From Bradyrhizobium acaciae (GTDB lineage Bacteria; Pseudomonadota; Alphaproteobacteria; Rhizobiales; Xanthobacteraceae): a stretch of DNA of 62,519 nt. The notes beneath the pieces were generated by a model, which saw only the letters and a program-made list of their open reading frames with translations, made no database searches and was not told the origin of the DNA. The position numbers and the translations under genes were made by a program. Positions 17,967 through 26,023 of this stretch are shown one piece after another. Where the stretch lies: positions 1 to 62,519 of the forward strand of contig NZ_JACMYK010000029.1 of assembly GCF_020889785.1 (NCBI RefSeq). Reading direction: 5' to 3'. How positions within the stretch are numbered: the first letter of the stretch is position 1; every line of letters starts with the position of its first letter.

Positions 17967-19087
17967 CGCGGGCTCATCTCAGCGCCGAAATCGCGATCAC
18001 GCCGGCGCGGAGCTGGATGCAGTTCCTCCTTGACGTGATCGGCCCTGACCTGCGCGGCAACGGCGCCGACGCCACGACCGAGCCTGCCGACGCGGGATGG
18101 ATCGCGGCGCTGAGCCTGGTGGTCGCCATGGCCCTGCTCCTGATTGTGGCCGGACAGGGAGCCGGGCGACGCGGCGATGCGGTGGCGCCGCTGCTGTTCT
18201 GGTCCGGTGCCGTGCTGTTGGTCGTTCCGACCAGCCTTCGCATCGCCTGGCCGAACGTGGCCCGGAGCGAGCGTCTGTTTCTCCTGCTCCTGCTGACCGA
18301 AGCCTTGTTCTACTTCAAGACCGTTTACTCGCCGACAGGTTTCGCCCACCACGACGAATTCCTGCACTGGGCCGCGGCGGAAGACCTCGCGACCGGCCAC
18401 CGGCTGTTCCTGCCCAACCCGTTGCTGCCGATCGCGGCAGCGTATCCCGCCCTCGAGATCGTGACCACGGCAATCAGCAAGTTGACCGGCTTGCCGTTGT
18501 TTGCCGCGGCTACGCTGCTGTTGGCAGTGCTGAAAGGCACGCTCATCGCGGCCCTGTTTCTGTTCTATGAAAGCATCACCGGGTCTGCGCGCATCACGGC
18601 GATCGCCTGCCTGACCTACATGGGCTGCTCGACCTTCGTGGTGTTCGAGTCGGCGTTCTCCTACGAGAGCCTCGGCTTCGTGCTGTGCATGCTGATCTTC
18701 GCGGTGGAGGCGGCATCGAAGGATCTCGTCGGACGACCGAGGCTCGGCGCGCTCGGGCTGATCGCACTGCTGTTGGCGAGCCTTGCGGTCACCCATCACC
18801 TCACGGCGGCCTTCGCCGCCATCTACCTCGGAATGCTGGCCACCCTGGAGGCGTTGCGACGTGACATCTCGCTGCGGCTCGAGGCAAGGATCGCCATGGG
18901 CGTCACCGCGGTGCTCGCGATCCTTCTGCCCCTGCTATGGGTGATCGCCAGCGGAAATTCCTTCACGGGTTACATCGGCCCCGTGGTCGAAACCGGCTTC
19001 AAGACACTGCTGGGCAAGATCTTCGGCACCGCTATCCCGCCATCGGAGAATCTCGGCGCGCGAGCCAGCCCCTCGGCATCCGATTGA
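17963..19087 (+). CDS. Multi-pass membrane protein, N-terminal part (polymerase or GT-C-like)
   Basis: 374 aa with about nine predicted membrane helices (for example AALSLVVAMALLLIVAG and LGLIALLLASLAVTHHLTAA). The motif SPTGFAHHDEFLHWAAAEDL has an acidic pair in the first large periplasmic loop, as in GT-C enzymes and some Wzy-like polymerases. The frame ends at 19087 with an unconvincing tail (ENLGARASPSASD). The next frame continues directly with more membrane helices. Either this is one roughly 655-aa protein split by a one-base loss near 19060-19080, or two proteins joined by a TTGA stop/start overlap. No SD precedes the second start, so a frameshift is favoured. Confidence 0.75.
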   Translation: MTRAHLSAEIAITPARSWMQFLLDVIGPDLRGNGADATTEPADAGWIAALSLVVAMALLLIVAGQGAGRRGDAVAPLLFWSGAVLLVVPTSLRIAWPNVARSERLFLLLLLTEALFYFKTVYSPTGFAHHDEFLHWAAAEDLATGHRLFLPNPLLPIAAAYPALEIVTTAISKLTGLPLFAAATLLLAVLKGTLIAALFLFYESITGSARITAIACLTYMGCSTFVVFESAFSYESLGFVLCMLIFAVEAASKDLVGRPRLGALGLIALLLASLAVTHHLTAAFAAIYLGMLATLEALRRDISLRLEARIAMGVTAVLAILLPLLWVIASGNSFTGYIGPVVETGFKTLLGKIFGTAIPPSENLGARASPSASD

Positions 19088-19932
19088 CGACGTTGCTCGC
19101 CATCCTGTTGCTTGCCATCGGGCTGGCAACGGGTTTCTTTCGATCGCTGGCCACAACAGCGCCGCCCTATCTGCATTCAGGCTGGCGTCCAATTCACGGC
19201 ATTCTCAAGCGGCGCTGGCGTGACAGTCGCGTCGTGCTGCTCACGTTGCTTGCCTGCGGATTCCCGATCTCGGTCGCATTCCGGCTGACCGTCAATGGCT
19301 GGCAAATCGGCAACCGGATGGGAACATTCGTCTTCATCGGCGTCGGACTGGTCGTCGCGGTGAGCTTCATCCATTTCTGGCAGGGCCGCGCGTCACGCGG
19401 ATGGCAGCGGACCGCGCCGTTGGCGGCGCTCGCGGTCATCGTGATGGGCGGGCTCACCGCGGCTTCACTCGAACCGATCCGTGGAACTTACAAGGTGGCG
19501 TCGGACGCGCAATCCATCGAGCGCATGGGAATTGAAACCTCGCTCTGGACCAGGGAATGGCTCGGGCCCGGCAACCGCTTCACTGGCGATCGGGTCAACC
19601 GTCTGTTGCTTGCCGGCTACGGCCGGCAGGACGTCAGAACCAAGATCAACCGAGGCGTTTATGCAGCCCGCGCATTCAGGCGTGACAAGCTCGGATCCGA
19701 TGATTTCTACGCGCTCGCCAGGAGCGACCTTGATTTCCTGCTGGTGGATCTCCGGCTGACGACCGCGCCGCCGGTGCTCGGCTTCTACTTCGAGCCGTGG
19801 GAACCGCAGCAGGGAACGCGGCTCTCCGCTGCCGAGCTGCTGAAGTTCAATGACGTCAAAGATGTCACGCGCACCTACGACAACGGCTATCTCATCATCT
19901 ACGACATCAGAGGACTGCATGGCGAGCCCTGA
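19084..19932 (+). CDS. Multi-pass membrane protein, C-terminal part (likely same gene as the preceding CDS)
   Basis: Reads from TTG 19084 (LTTLLAILLLAIGLATGFF) through three or four helices into a soluble, probably periplasmic, domain (residues about 130-280) that contains LLLAGYGRQDVRTKINRG and FYFEPWEPQQGTRLSA. An open frame extends upstream to 18937 but that part is a shadow. The soluble C-terminal domain following a helix-rich N-terminal half is typical of bacterial GT-C-type membrane proteins of about 650 aa. It overlaps the next gene by 14 bases. If the break is real, the polymerase or transferase function of this locus would be lost. Confidence 0.65.
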   Translation: MTTLLAILLLAIGLATGFFRSLATTAPPYLHSGWRPIHGILKRRWRDSRVVLLTLLACGFPISVAFRLTVNGWQIGNRMGTFVFIGVGLVVAVSFIHFWQGRASRGWQRTAPLAALAVIVMGGLTAASLEPIRGTYKVASDAQSIERMGIETSLWTREWLGPGNRFTGDRVNRLLLAGYGRQDVRTKINRGVYAARAFRRDKLGSDDFYALARSDLDFLLVDLRLTTAPPVLGFYFEPWEPQQGTRLSAAELLKFNDVKDVTRTYDNGYLIIYDIRGLHGEP

Positions 19933-20677
19933 CAAACGGGACTTGCTCGGCGCCTGCTTGTGGGCAGGAGCCACCGTGGCCGCGGTTGCGGTCAGTGACA
20001 ACATGCTGCTGCGCGCCGTCCTGGGCGTGCCGATGGCGCTCCTGATTTCGGGACATGCGGCGCTGCGCGCGATCGGCGTCAGAACCACGTCGCGGTTGGA
20101 ACAGCTTGCCTATTCGATTGGTGCCAGTCTCGCCGTCACCATCGCCGGAGGCTTCGTCCTGAACGCCGTCGGCGCGCTGACGCCGCTTGGCTGGGCGTTC
20201 TGGTACCTGGCGGTGGCAACCGGTGCCATGCTGCTACCCGCCAGCGGCAGCGACGTCTCCCCCCCGCGGGCCTCGCTGGGTCCGCTGCGAATCCGTCCCT
20301 GGCAAGCAGCCGCGGTCGCGTTGGCGATGCTCGTGGCGACGGGCGCCTATGCGCTAGCGATCCACGATCAGGCCGTCGAACGGCAGTTCAGATACACCGA
20401 GTTCTGGATGTTGCCGCCCGGCAAAGGCGATCCGGGCCAACTCGTCGTCGGCGTTCGCAGCGCAGAAGCCGAGGCTCACCAATACGACCTGGAAATCACC
20501 CTCGACGGGAAGCCGTTCGCGGTGTTCCGCTCACTGACGATTGCACCAGGCGACACGTGGGTGCGGAAGGTCCCCGTGCCGATCCTGGCCGATCAGCAGA
20601 AGGCCGAGGCCCGGCTCTACCGGCCGGCCGACAACAAGCTCTATCGCAGGGTCTCGGCGCTGGTGCCGGGTACCTGA
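19919..20677 (+). CDS. DUF1616-like membrane protein
   Basis: 252 aa. Four or five membrane helices (residues about 10-150) are followed by a soluble domain with TEFWMLPPGKGDPGQLVVGV and a beta-sandwich pattern. This matches DUF1616 proteins often found next to glycosyltransferases in archaea and bacteria. The ATG at 19919 lies inside the end of the preceding gene. The role is unknown; proximity suggests an accessory subunit of the membrane glycosyltransferase or polymerase. Confidence 0.75.
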   Translation: MASPDKRDLLGACLWAGATVAAVAVSDNMLLRAVLGVPMALLISGHAALRAIGVRTTSRLEQLAYSIGASLAVTIAGGFVLNAVGALTPLGWAFWYLAVATGAMLLPASGSDVSPPRASLGPLRIRPWQAAAVALAMLVATGAYALAIHDQAVERQFRYTEFWMLPPGKGDPGQLVVGVRSAEAEAHQYDLEITLDGKPFAVFRSLTIAPGDTWVRKVPVPILADQQKAEARLYRPADNKLYRRVSALVPGT

Positions 20678-20692
20678 GGCGGAGGCTCGGTC

Positions 20693-21970
20693 ATGCGTAT
20701 CTTGCTGCTGTCGCAGTTCTATCCCCCGGTGATCGGGGGCGAGGAACGCCATGTCCGCAATCTCGGCGCGGCACTGGCGCAGCGCGGCCACGACGTGAGC
20801 GTCGGGACATTGATGCGCCCGGGATCACCGGAAACCGAGTTGGACGGAGCGGTCCGCGTCCATCGGTTGCGCGGCACGCTGCAGCGCCTGTCGGGACTCC
20901 ATGCCGATCCCGAGCGCCGGCACGCGCCGCCCTTCCCGGATCCCGAACTCGCGCTCGCCTTGAAGCGGCTGATCGACCGGGAGCGACCTGACGTCGTCCA
21001 CGCCCACAACTGGATCTATGCATCCCTGCTGCCGCTCAGAGCCCTGAGCGGCGCCCGCTTCGTGCTCACGCTGCACGATTACGGCCTGGTTTGCGCCAAG
21101 AAAAACCTCATGCATCTCGGGACCGAGTTGTGCAGCGGTGCAACGCCGGCAAAATGCCTGCCGTGCGCGACCCGGCATTACGGCGTAGCGAAGGCGACCG
21201 TGACCACCCTCGGCAACTGGGCGTCGAGCTTCGCTGCCCGACGCATCGTGGACCGCTTCATCGCGGTGAGCCACGCCGTAGCCGATCACACCGGGCTCAC
21301 CGATGGCCGCGCGCCGTACGAGGTCATTCCCAACTTCGTGCCCGACGATGTCGAGGTGCCCGGTCCGGAAGACGCCTGTCTGCGCGAGCTGCCTGACGGC
21401 GACTTCATTCTGTTCGTCGGCGACATGATGCGTCTCAAGGGCATCGACGTCCTGGTCGAGGCCTATGCCGGACTGAGCAGGCCGCCGCCGCTGGTCCTGA
21501 TCGGACGCCGGCTCGCCGATACGCCAACCGCGTTCCCGCCAAACGTTCGCAGCTTCAGTGCATGGCCACATTCCGCCATCATGCACGCTTGGCGGCGGTG
21601 CCTGTTCGGTGTGCTGCCATCGACCGGCCCCGAGGCCTGTGCGACCGTCATCATGGAAGCGATGGCGTGCGGCAAGGCCATGGTCGCAACCGGGATCGGC
21701 GGCATGCCCGATCTGGTCGATCACGGCGAGACCGGGCTTCTGGTCCCCCCCGGCGATGCGCCGGCATTGGCCGGGGCGATGCAGGCGTTGCTGGACGACC
21801 GCGCCTTGCTGGCCCGCCTCGAGGCGACAAGCCTGGCCAGGGTGGGACGCCTGAAGGCCAACGCGGTCGTGTCGCGCATCGAGCAGGTCTACCGGGATGT
21901 ACTGCGCGCTGCACCCGCTGAAGTGACGATGGCCGCATACCGGGATTCGGGAGAGCCATCGTGCCGATAG
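20693..21970 (+). CDS. Family 4 glycosyltransferase
   Basis: 425 aa GT-B enzyme. It starts MRILLLSQFYPPVIGGEERHV, has a cysteine-rich insert (CAKKNLMHLGTELCSG and CLPCATRHYG; four or more Cys, possibly zinc-binding, as seen in some WsaF/GT4 proteins), then FVGDMMRLKGIDVLVEAY and the EX7E motif GPEACATVIMEAMACGK. It is 15 bases after the DUF1616-like gene and overlaps the flippase start by 10 bases. Confidence 0.93.
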   Translation: MRILLLSQFYPPVIGGEERHVRNLGAALAQRGHDVSVGTLMRPGSPETELDGAVRVHRLRGTLQRLSGLHADPERRHAPPFPDPELALALKRLIDRERPDVVHAHNWIYASLLPLRALSGARFVLTLHDYGLVCAKKNLMHLGTELCSGATPAKCLPCATRHYGVAKATVTTLGNWASSFAARRIVDRFIAVSHAVADHTGLTDGRAPYEVIPNFVPDDVEVPGPEDACLRELPDGDFILFVGDMMRLKGIDVLVEAYAGLSRPPPLVLIGRRLADTPTAFPPNVRSFSAWPHSAIMHAWRRCLFGVLPSTGPEACATVIMEAMACGKAMVATGIGGMPDLVDHGETGLLVPPGDAPALAGAMQALLDDRALLARLEATSLARVGRLKANAVVSRIEQVYRDVLRAAPAEVTMAAYRDSGEPSCR

Positions 21971-23295
21971 ACGTCGCCCGAAGAGCCATCTCGCGGCTGC
22001 GCGAAGCCCTGCAGAAGAGCGCCGCCCTCGTCTTGAACTCCGGCGCGCTGGCGACCGGAACGGTGGCCACGGCCGGCCTCGGTTTTGCCTATTGGTGGCT
22101 CGCAGCCCGGCTGCTTCCGCCTGACGTGATGGGCATTGCTTCGGGTCTCCTGGCCATGATGAGCCTCGTCACCCTGCTCGGCGAGGGCGGGCTCGGGACC
22201 TTGCTCACGGGCGAGCTCGTTCGACATCCCGGCAGGGAGCCCGGGCTGGTCACGGCCGCAGCTACCGTCGGCACGGCAATGACGGCTGGCCTGGCCTTGC
22301 TGTTTCTCGTCGGGCAGACGCTCGTCATGGGTTCGACCGGATCGATCGATGGTTGGTCGATAGGCCTGGCCTTCGTCATCGGCTGCGGCCTGAGCAATCT
22401 CACCATCATGGGCGATCAGGCGTTCGTCGGCATCCTGCGAAGCAGCAGCAAGACGATCCGCCTGATCCTGTTCGCCATCTTCAAATTGATGCTGCTTGCG
22501 GCGGTGGCCGCGCTTGGCTTCACCTCGGCTACCGCGCTTCTCTGGACCTGGGTGGCCGGATTGCTGGCGTCCTGGATCGGCGTCAATCTCTTGACTCGGG
22601 GCGGCGCCCGCCGCCTCGTCGGCGCCCCCGATTTCAAACTGCTCCACATGCACCGCCGCCGGGTCGTCGACCATTACGCACTCGACGTCTCGTTGCTGAC
22701 GCCGGCCCTCATCATGCCCTATCTGGTGCTGGTGCTGCTGTCACCGACCACCAATGCCGCGTTTGTGGCGGTATGGATGCTGGTCTCCGTCGCATCCTTG
22801 ATTCCGGCAGCCATGGCGATGGTCCTGTTCCCGGTCGTCAGGGCAAGCCCGAACCAATCCCGGCACGACATCCTGCTGTCGCTGACGGTGTCACTGCTGT
22901 TCTCGCTGGCGTGCGCCGTTTTCATCTTCACCTATTCGCAGCAGATCCTGGCCGTCTTCAATCCGACCTATCCCGAGATCGCCGGTTCGAGCCTGCGCTT
23001 GCTCGGTTTCAGCCTGCTTGGATCGACGCTGAAATTCCATGCCTGCACGCTCGCGCGCCTGACCGACAGGATGCTCAAGGCCGCTCCCTGGTTTGCGCTC
23101 GGCGGGCTGCTCGAGCTCGGCTCTGCCATCCTGGGCGCCAAGCTCGGTGGACTTCAGGGTCTCGTGCTGGGCTGGACGCTTGCCGTCAGCATCGAGGGTG
23201 CCTGCGCCGCCCTCTGGCTGACGTCGGCCACGAAGCTGGTTGCCGGCACCGATCCCGTGCTCCAGGGCACGACGTCATCGCCGTTCCAGACCTGA
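21961..23295 (+). CDS. Wzx-like polysaccharide flippase (MOP superfamily)
   Basis: 444 aa with 12 or so membrane helices (for example VATAGLGFAYWWLAARLLP and ALIMPYLVLVLLSP). MOP-family flippases move undecaprenyl-linked repeat units across the inner membrane. GTG start at 21961, inside the end of the GT4 gene. It closes the plus-strand operon and is convergent with the ATP-grasp gene. A flippase together with an export porin argues for a Wzx-type assembly route; a Wzy polymerase is not clearly identified unless it is the split membrane protein. Confidence 0.9.
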   Translation: MPIDVARRAISRLREALQKSAALVLNSGALATGTVATAGLGFAYWWLAARLLPPDVMGIASGLLAMMSLVTLLGEGGLGTLLTGELVRHPGREPGLVTAAATVGTAMTAGLALLFLVGQTLVMGSTGSIDGWSIGLAFVIGCGLSNLTIMGDQAFVGILRSSSKTIRLILFAIFKLMLLAAVAALGFTSATALLWTWVAGLLASWIGVNLLTRGGARRLVGAPDFKLLHMHRRRVVDHYALDVSLLTPALIMPYLVLVLLSPTTNAAFVAVWMLVSVASLIPAAMAMVLFPVVRASPNQSRHDILLSLTVSLLFSLACAVFIFTYSQQILAVFNPTYPEIAGSSLRLLGFSLLGSTLKFHACTLARLTDRMLKAAPWFALGGLLELGSAILGAKLGGLQGLVLGWTLAVSIEGACAALWLTSATKLVAGTDPVLQGTTSSPFQT

Positions 23296-23334
23296 TGAAA
23301 TTGCAGCAGGCGTCGACGTCCAGTCCTGCGCAAA

Positions 23335-24603
23335 TCAGTCTGCGAGTCGGCTCCGGGACGACGAGCTTTCCGTGGTCTTGAGAACGCGTGTGGCCACACG
23401 ATGGAGTGCGTTCCCCGCGGTTTGCGCGACCTCCAGCATAGCCGGACCAGGATCATCCCAGCGCCAGTAGGCGTTGTGAATCCGGTGCTTCGGTGGATAG
23501 GCGCATTTGGTGCCGAGCATTCGAGCCGCGAGAAAATCCCTGAATTCATCACGCCAGACATGGGTCGGGTCGAGGCTCAGCTTCGGGCGTGCTTGCCCGG
23601 CAGCGTCGCAATAGCCGACGTGGCAGAGATTGATGCCGCAAAGCGCTGACAGCTCCACCTGCAGATCCGTTCGGCCGACGGTAGGTTCGACAAACCGAAA
23701 GCTCCCGTCACGCCCATCGCGCTTGTATTCCATGCTGGCAAAGCCGTTCGTCAGCCCCACCGATCGGAAGAAGCGGATCGTCAGATCCTCCAGCTCCCCG
23801 GCGACTTCCGGCGCAGCCCAGCAGCTCGCGGTCCAGCCGGTCTGCGGCGGAAATGAGCGGCCTTTGCGCCCCGTAAAGCACACCGAAGCGCCCGGCCCCA
23901 GGTAACACAGGCAAAAGAAGATCGAATCGTTGGTTCCCTCGATCCACTCCTGAACAATCACCTCCCCCACGGCATCCAACACGCGCTCACAGAGCAATCG
24001 AGCTTCGGCCAGGGTCTCGACACGATAGGCCTTTTTAAATGAACCATCATAGGCGGGAGAACGGCTGTTGGGCTTCACGCACAAAGGCAGGCGAAGCCCT
24101 TGCAGAACGTTCAGCTCGCTGCGGCTTTTCACCAGATGGGTTGCTGGGACCGGAAAGCCGCCCTGCCGTGCCAGCCGAAAAAATCGATCCTTCAAGGTCA
24201 AGTCGACGAGCAGCTCGTGCGATGGAAGCTCGAAGCTGAACCACGGAGCAACGGAGTCACGATATTGCGACACAGCGAGAAGCGGACGGTCGTCCGCAAA
24301 GAACAGCACGCCCCCGTGAGGCATCCCTGCCCGCAGCCGCAGCAGCTCGCTCACGAATCCCCGTCCTTCGAAGCCTGAGACGACCGCGCGTCGCGCATAT
24401 CGCGACATCGACGCAATATCGTACGGCGTGTCCACGACCACGATCGGACGAATCCCAGCCTGAGCCAGGCTGCGCACGACCGACAGGCCGTTGGTACCGC
24501 CGCCCAGGACGACCGCTGTCGGAGCTGCATCCACCGTCACGGCCTCCTGTCCTGGATTCCCTTCCGACAACCGGGACACGTGACGTCTCGCGAAGCCGTT
24601 CAT
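23335..24603 (-). CDS. ATP-grasp domain protein (carboxylate-amine ligase-like)
   Basis: 422 aa. A Rossmann-like preATP-grasp domain (AVVLGGGTNGLSVVRSLAQAG, residues about 30-50) is followed by an ATP-grasp core with LPLCVKPNSRS, VIVQEWIEGTND and the metal-binding stretch GSFRFVEPTVGRTDLQ. This layout matches ATP-grasp enzymes in capsule and exopolysaccharide loci that form amide or ester bonds between carboxylates and amines. The start overlaps the stop of the acyltransferase gene (ATGA). The likely job is to ligate an amino acid or similar group onto a uronic acid or carrier; substrates are unknown. Confidence 0.85.
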   Translation of the reverse strand: MNGFARRHVSRLSEGNPGQEAVTVDAAPTAVVLGGGTNGLSVVRSLAQAGIRPIVVVDTPYDIASMSRYARRAVVSGFEGRGFVSELLRLRAGMPHGGVLFFADDRPLLAVSQYRDSVAPWFSFELPSHELLVDLTLKDRFFRLARQGGFPVPATHLVKSRSELNVLQGLRLPLCVKPNSRSPAYDGSFKKAYRVETLAEARLLCERVLDAVGEVIVQEWIEGTNDSIFFCLCYLGPGASVCFTGRKGRSFPPQTGWTASCWAAPEVAGELEDLTIRFFRSVGLTNGFASMEYKRDGRDGSFRFVEPTVGRTDLQVELSALCGINLCHVGYCDAAGQARPKLSLDPTHVWRDEFRDFLAARMLGTKCAYPPKHRIHNAYWRWDDPGPAMLEVAQTAGNALHRVATRVLKTTESSSSRSRLAD

Positions 24604-25868
24604 GGCCCCTGAACGGCTTGCGGTGAACGGCCATCGTCATGTCCGGTCGGAAGGGCCGCCGTTCGCCCGTTCATTTGCTTGCGCAGTAGCTGTCCCAGTG
24701 CCTGCTTGGCGCGCCGAATCCGCGCCTCGATGCGGCGCTCCAGCGTGTCCCGGCCGATGACGCTCCACGTCATCGCGTGCTCGGCATTGGCAAGCTGGGA
24801 CTTGTGCCGGGCGAACCCCGCCAGGAAATCATAACCGTACTCGCCGCGTAGCATGCTGTCCTCGATCGACAGCACATGACTGACCAGACCGGGCTTCAGC
24901 CGGCCATCCGGCTCGTAGAGAAAACCGCTTTGGTAGTTCAGGACATGACCGTCGTGCACGAAATTGTACAACACGCCGATGGTCTGCTCTCCAGCCAGCG
25001 TTCGGGAGATACGGATGGCGCCGACGGGGACCCCGCGAGCAATCAGGTCTTCATGAAACGGACGGAAGCCGGGGTTGGCAAAGGATCCCTTGGAACCCCA
25101 CCGCGATTGATGAAAGCCCGCCAGCACGTCGAACGCGGCAAGCGCCTCCGCCGTCGTCTCCATGACTCGAAATTGAACCGGGCCGCGTTCGGCATACAGC
25201 CTGATCGCGCGGTTGACGGCCTGACGTGTGCTGCGGCCCAATGAGGCTCGGTAATCCCCGCTCTTCTCACGTATCTTGGTGAAGTCGACCCACCGCGCAA
25301 CGTCTGCCGCCCTCACTTCGGTCAAGAGGCCGGCCCCGCCAGCCGCGCGAGAAGCGACCGTCTCAAAGTTCAGATCAATTCCGGAAAGCACGAGCTCGTC
25401 GGAAACGCTCAGGCTGTGCGCAAGGGCGTCGAGGCATGCTGCCGTAACGGGAGCCACCAAGGCGCGTTCGGCCAGGATGCCGTTATACTCGATGAACAGG
25501 CGGTCGAAGCGAGCGTCTCCGGTCTCGTTGAGCAGCCAACGCGCCCGCCCCTGCGGTCCGAAGCTCCACACCGTGCGCTGGCAAACGATCGCCAATCCGA
25601 CGGTTCTCCCGGATATCCGGGCGACCAGCACATGTGGTTGCGCACCGCGCGGCAGATGCTTGAGCCAGGTGCCGATCCAGAGCCAGGACAGATAGAACGA
25701 ACGCGTCGCCCGCTCCTCGAGCTCCTTCCAGGAAGTCTCAAGTCCTGCAACATCCTGCAAGGGCTCGATGCGAACGTCGATGGGCGCATCATGGCGCCAG
25801 GTCTGCTCGTCCGAAGCCGCGCGATCGGAATCCGGCTCGATAACGGACACATCGTGACGTGCTGCCAT
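24600..25868 (-). CDS. CelD/BcsL-family GNAT acyltransferase
   Basis: 422 aa. After a short N-terminal stretch it shows the two-lobed GNAT (FemAB-like) layout: RSFYLSWLWIGTWLKHLP, then GDYRASLGRSTRQAVNRA, AFDVLAGFHQSRWGSKGSFA and GVLYNFVHDGHVLNYQSGF. The last contains the typical acyl-CoA site region. The family is named from cellulose loci and transfers acyl or amino-acyl groups. The gene is flanked by the export protein (155 bases upstream) and the coupled ATP-grasp ligase. Together they look like a decoration module. An unrelated paralogue at 11577-12712 is frameshifted. Confidence 0.88.
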   Translation of the reverse strand: MAARHDVSVIEPDSDRAASDEQTWRHDAPIDVRIEPLQDVAGLETSWKELEERATRSFYLSWLWIGTWLKHLPRGAQPHVLVARISGRTVGLAIVCQRTVWSFGPQGRARWLLNETGDARFDRLFIEYNGILAERALVAPVTAACLDALAHSLSVSDELVLSGIDLNFETVASRAAGGAGLLTEVRAADVARWVDFTKIREKSGDYRASLGRSTRQAVNRAIRLYAERGPVQFRVMETTAEALAAFDVLAGFHQSRWGSKGSFANPGFRPFHEDLIARGVPVGAIRISRTLAGEQTIGVLYNFVHDGHVLNYQSGFLYEPDGRLKPGLVSHVLSIEDSMLRGEYGYDFLAGFARHKSQLANAEHAMTWSVIGRDTLERRIEARIRRAKQALGQLLRKQMNGRTAALPTGHDDGRSPQAVQGP

Positions 25869-26023
25869 CTGTCGAACTTCCTGAAAACCCTAACGGCTAC
25901 GGCGACGATCCCGGAGCATGTTCCCTGCGCGCTGCAGAGGCCATGCCCAGGTCGGGGTAACTCCCTGGGATGTCTGGAGAGAATTTCTGCCGGCACGCCG
26001 GGCCGGATGCTGTCGCGCGGGTG

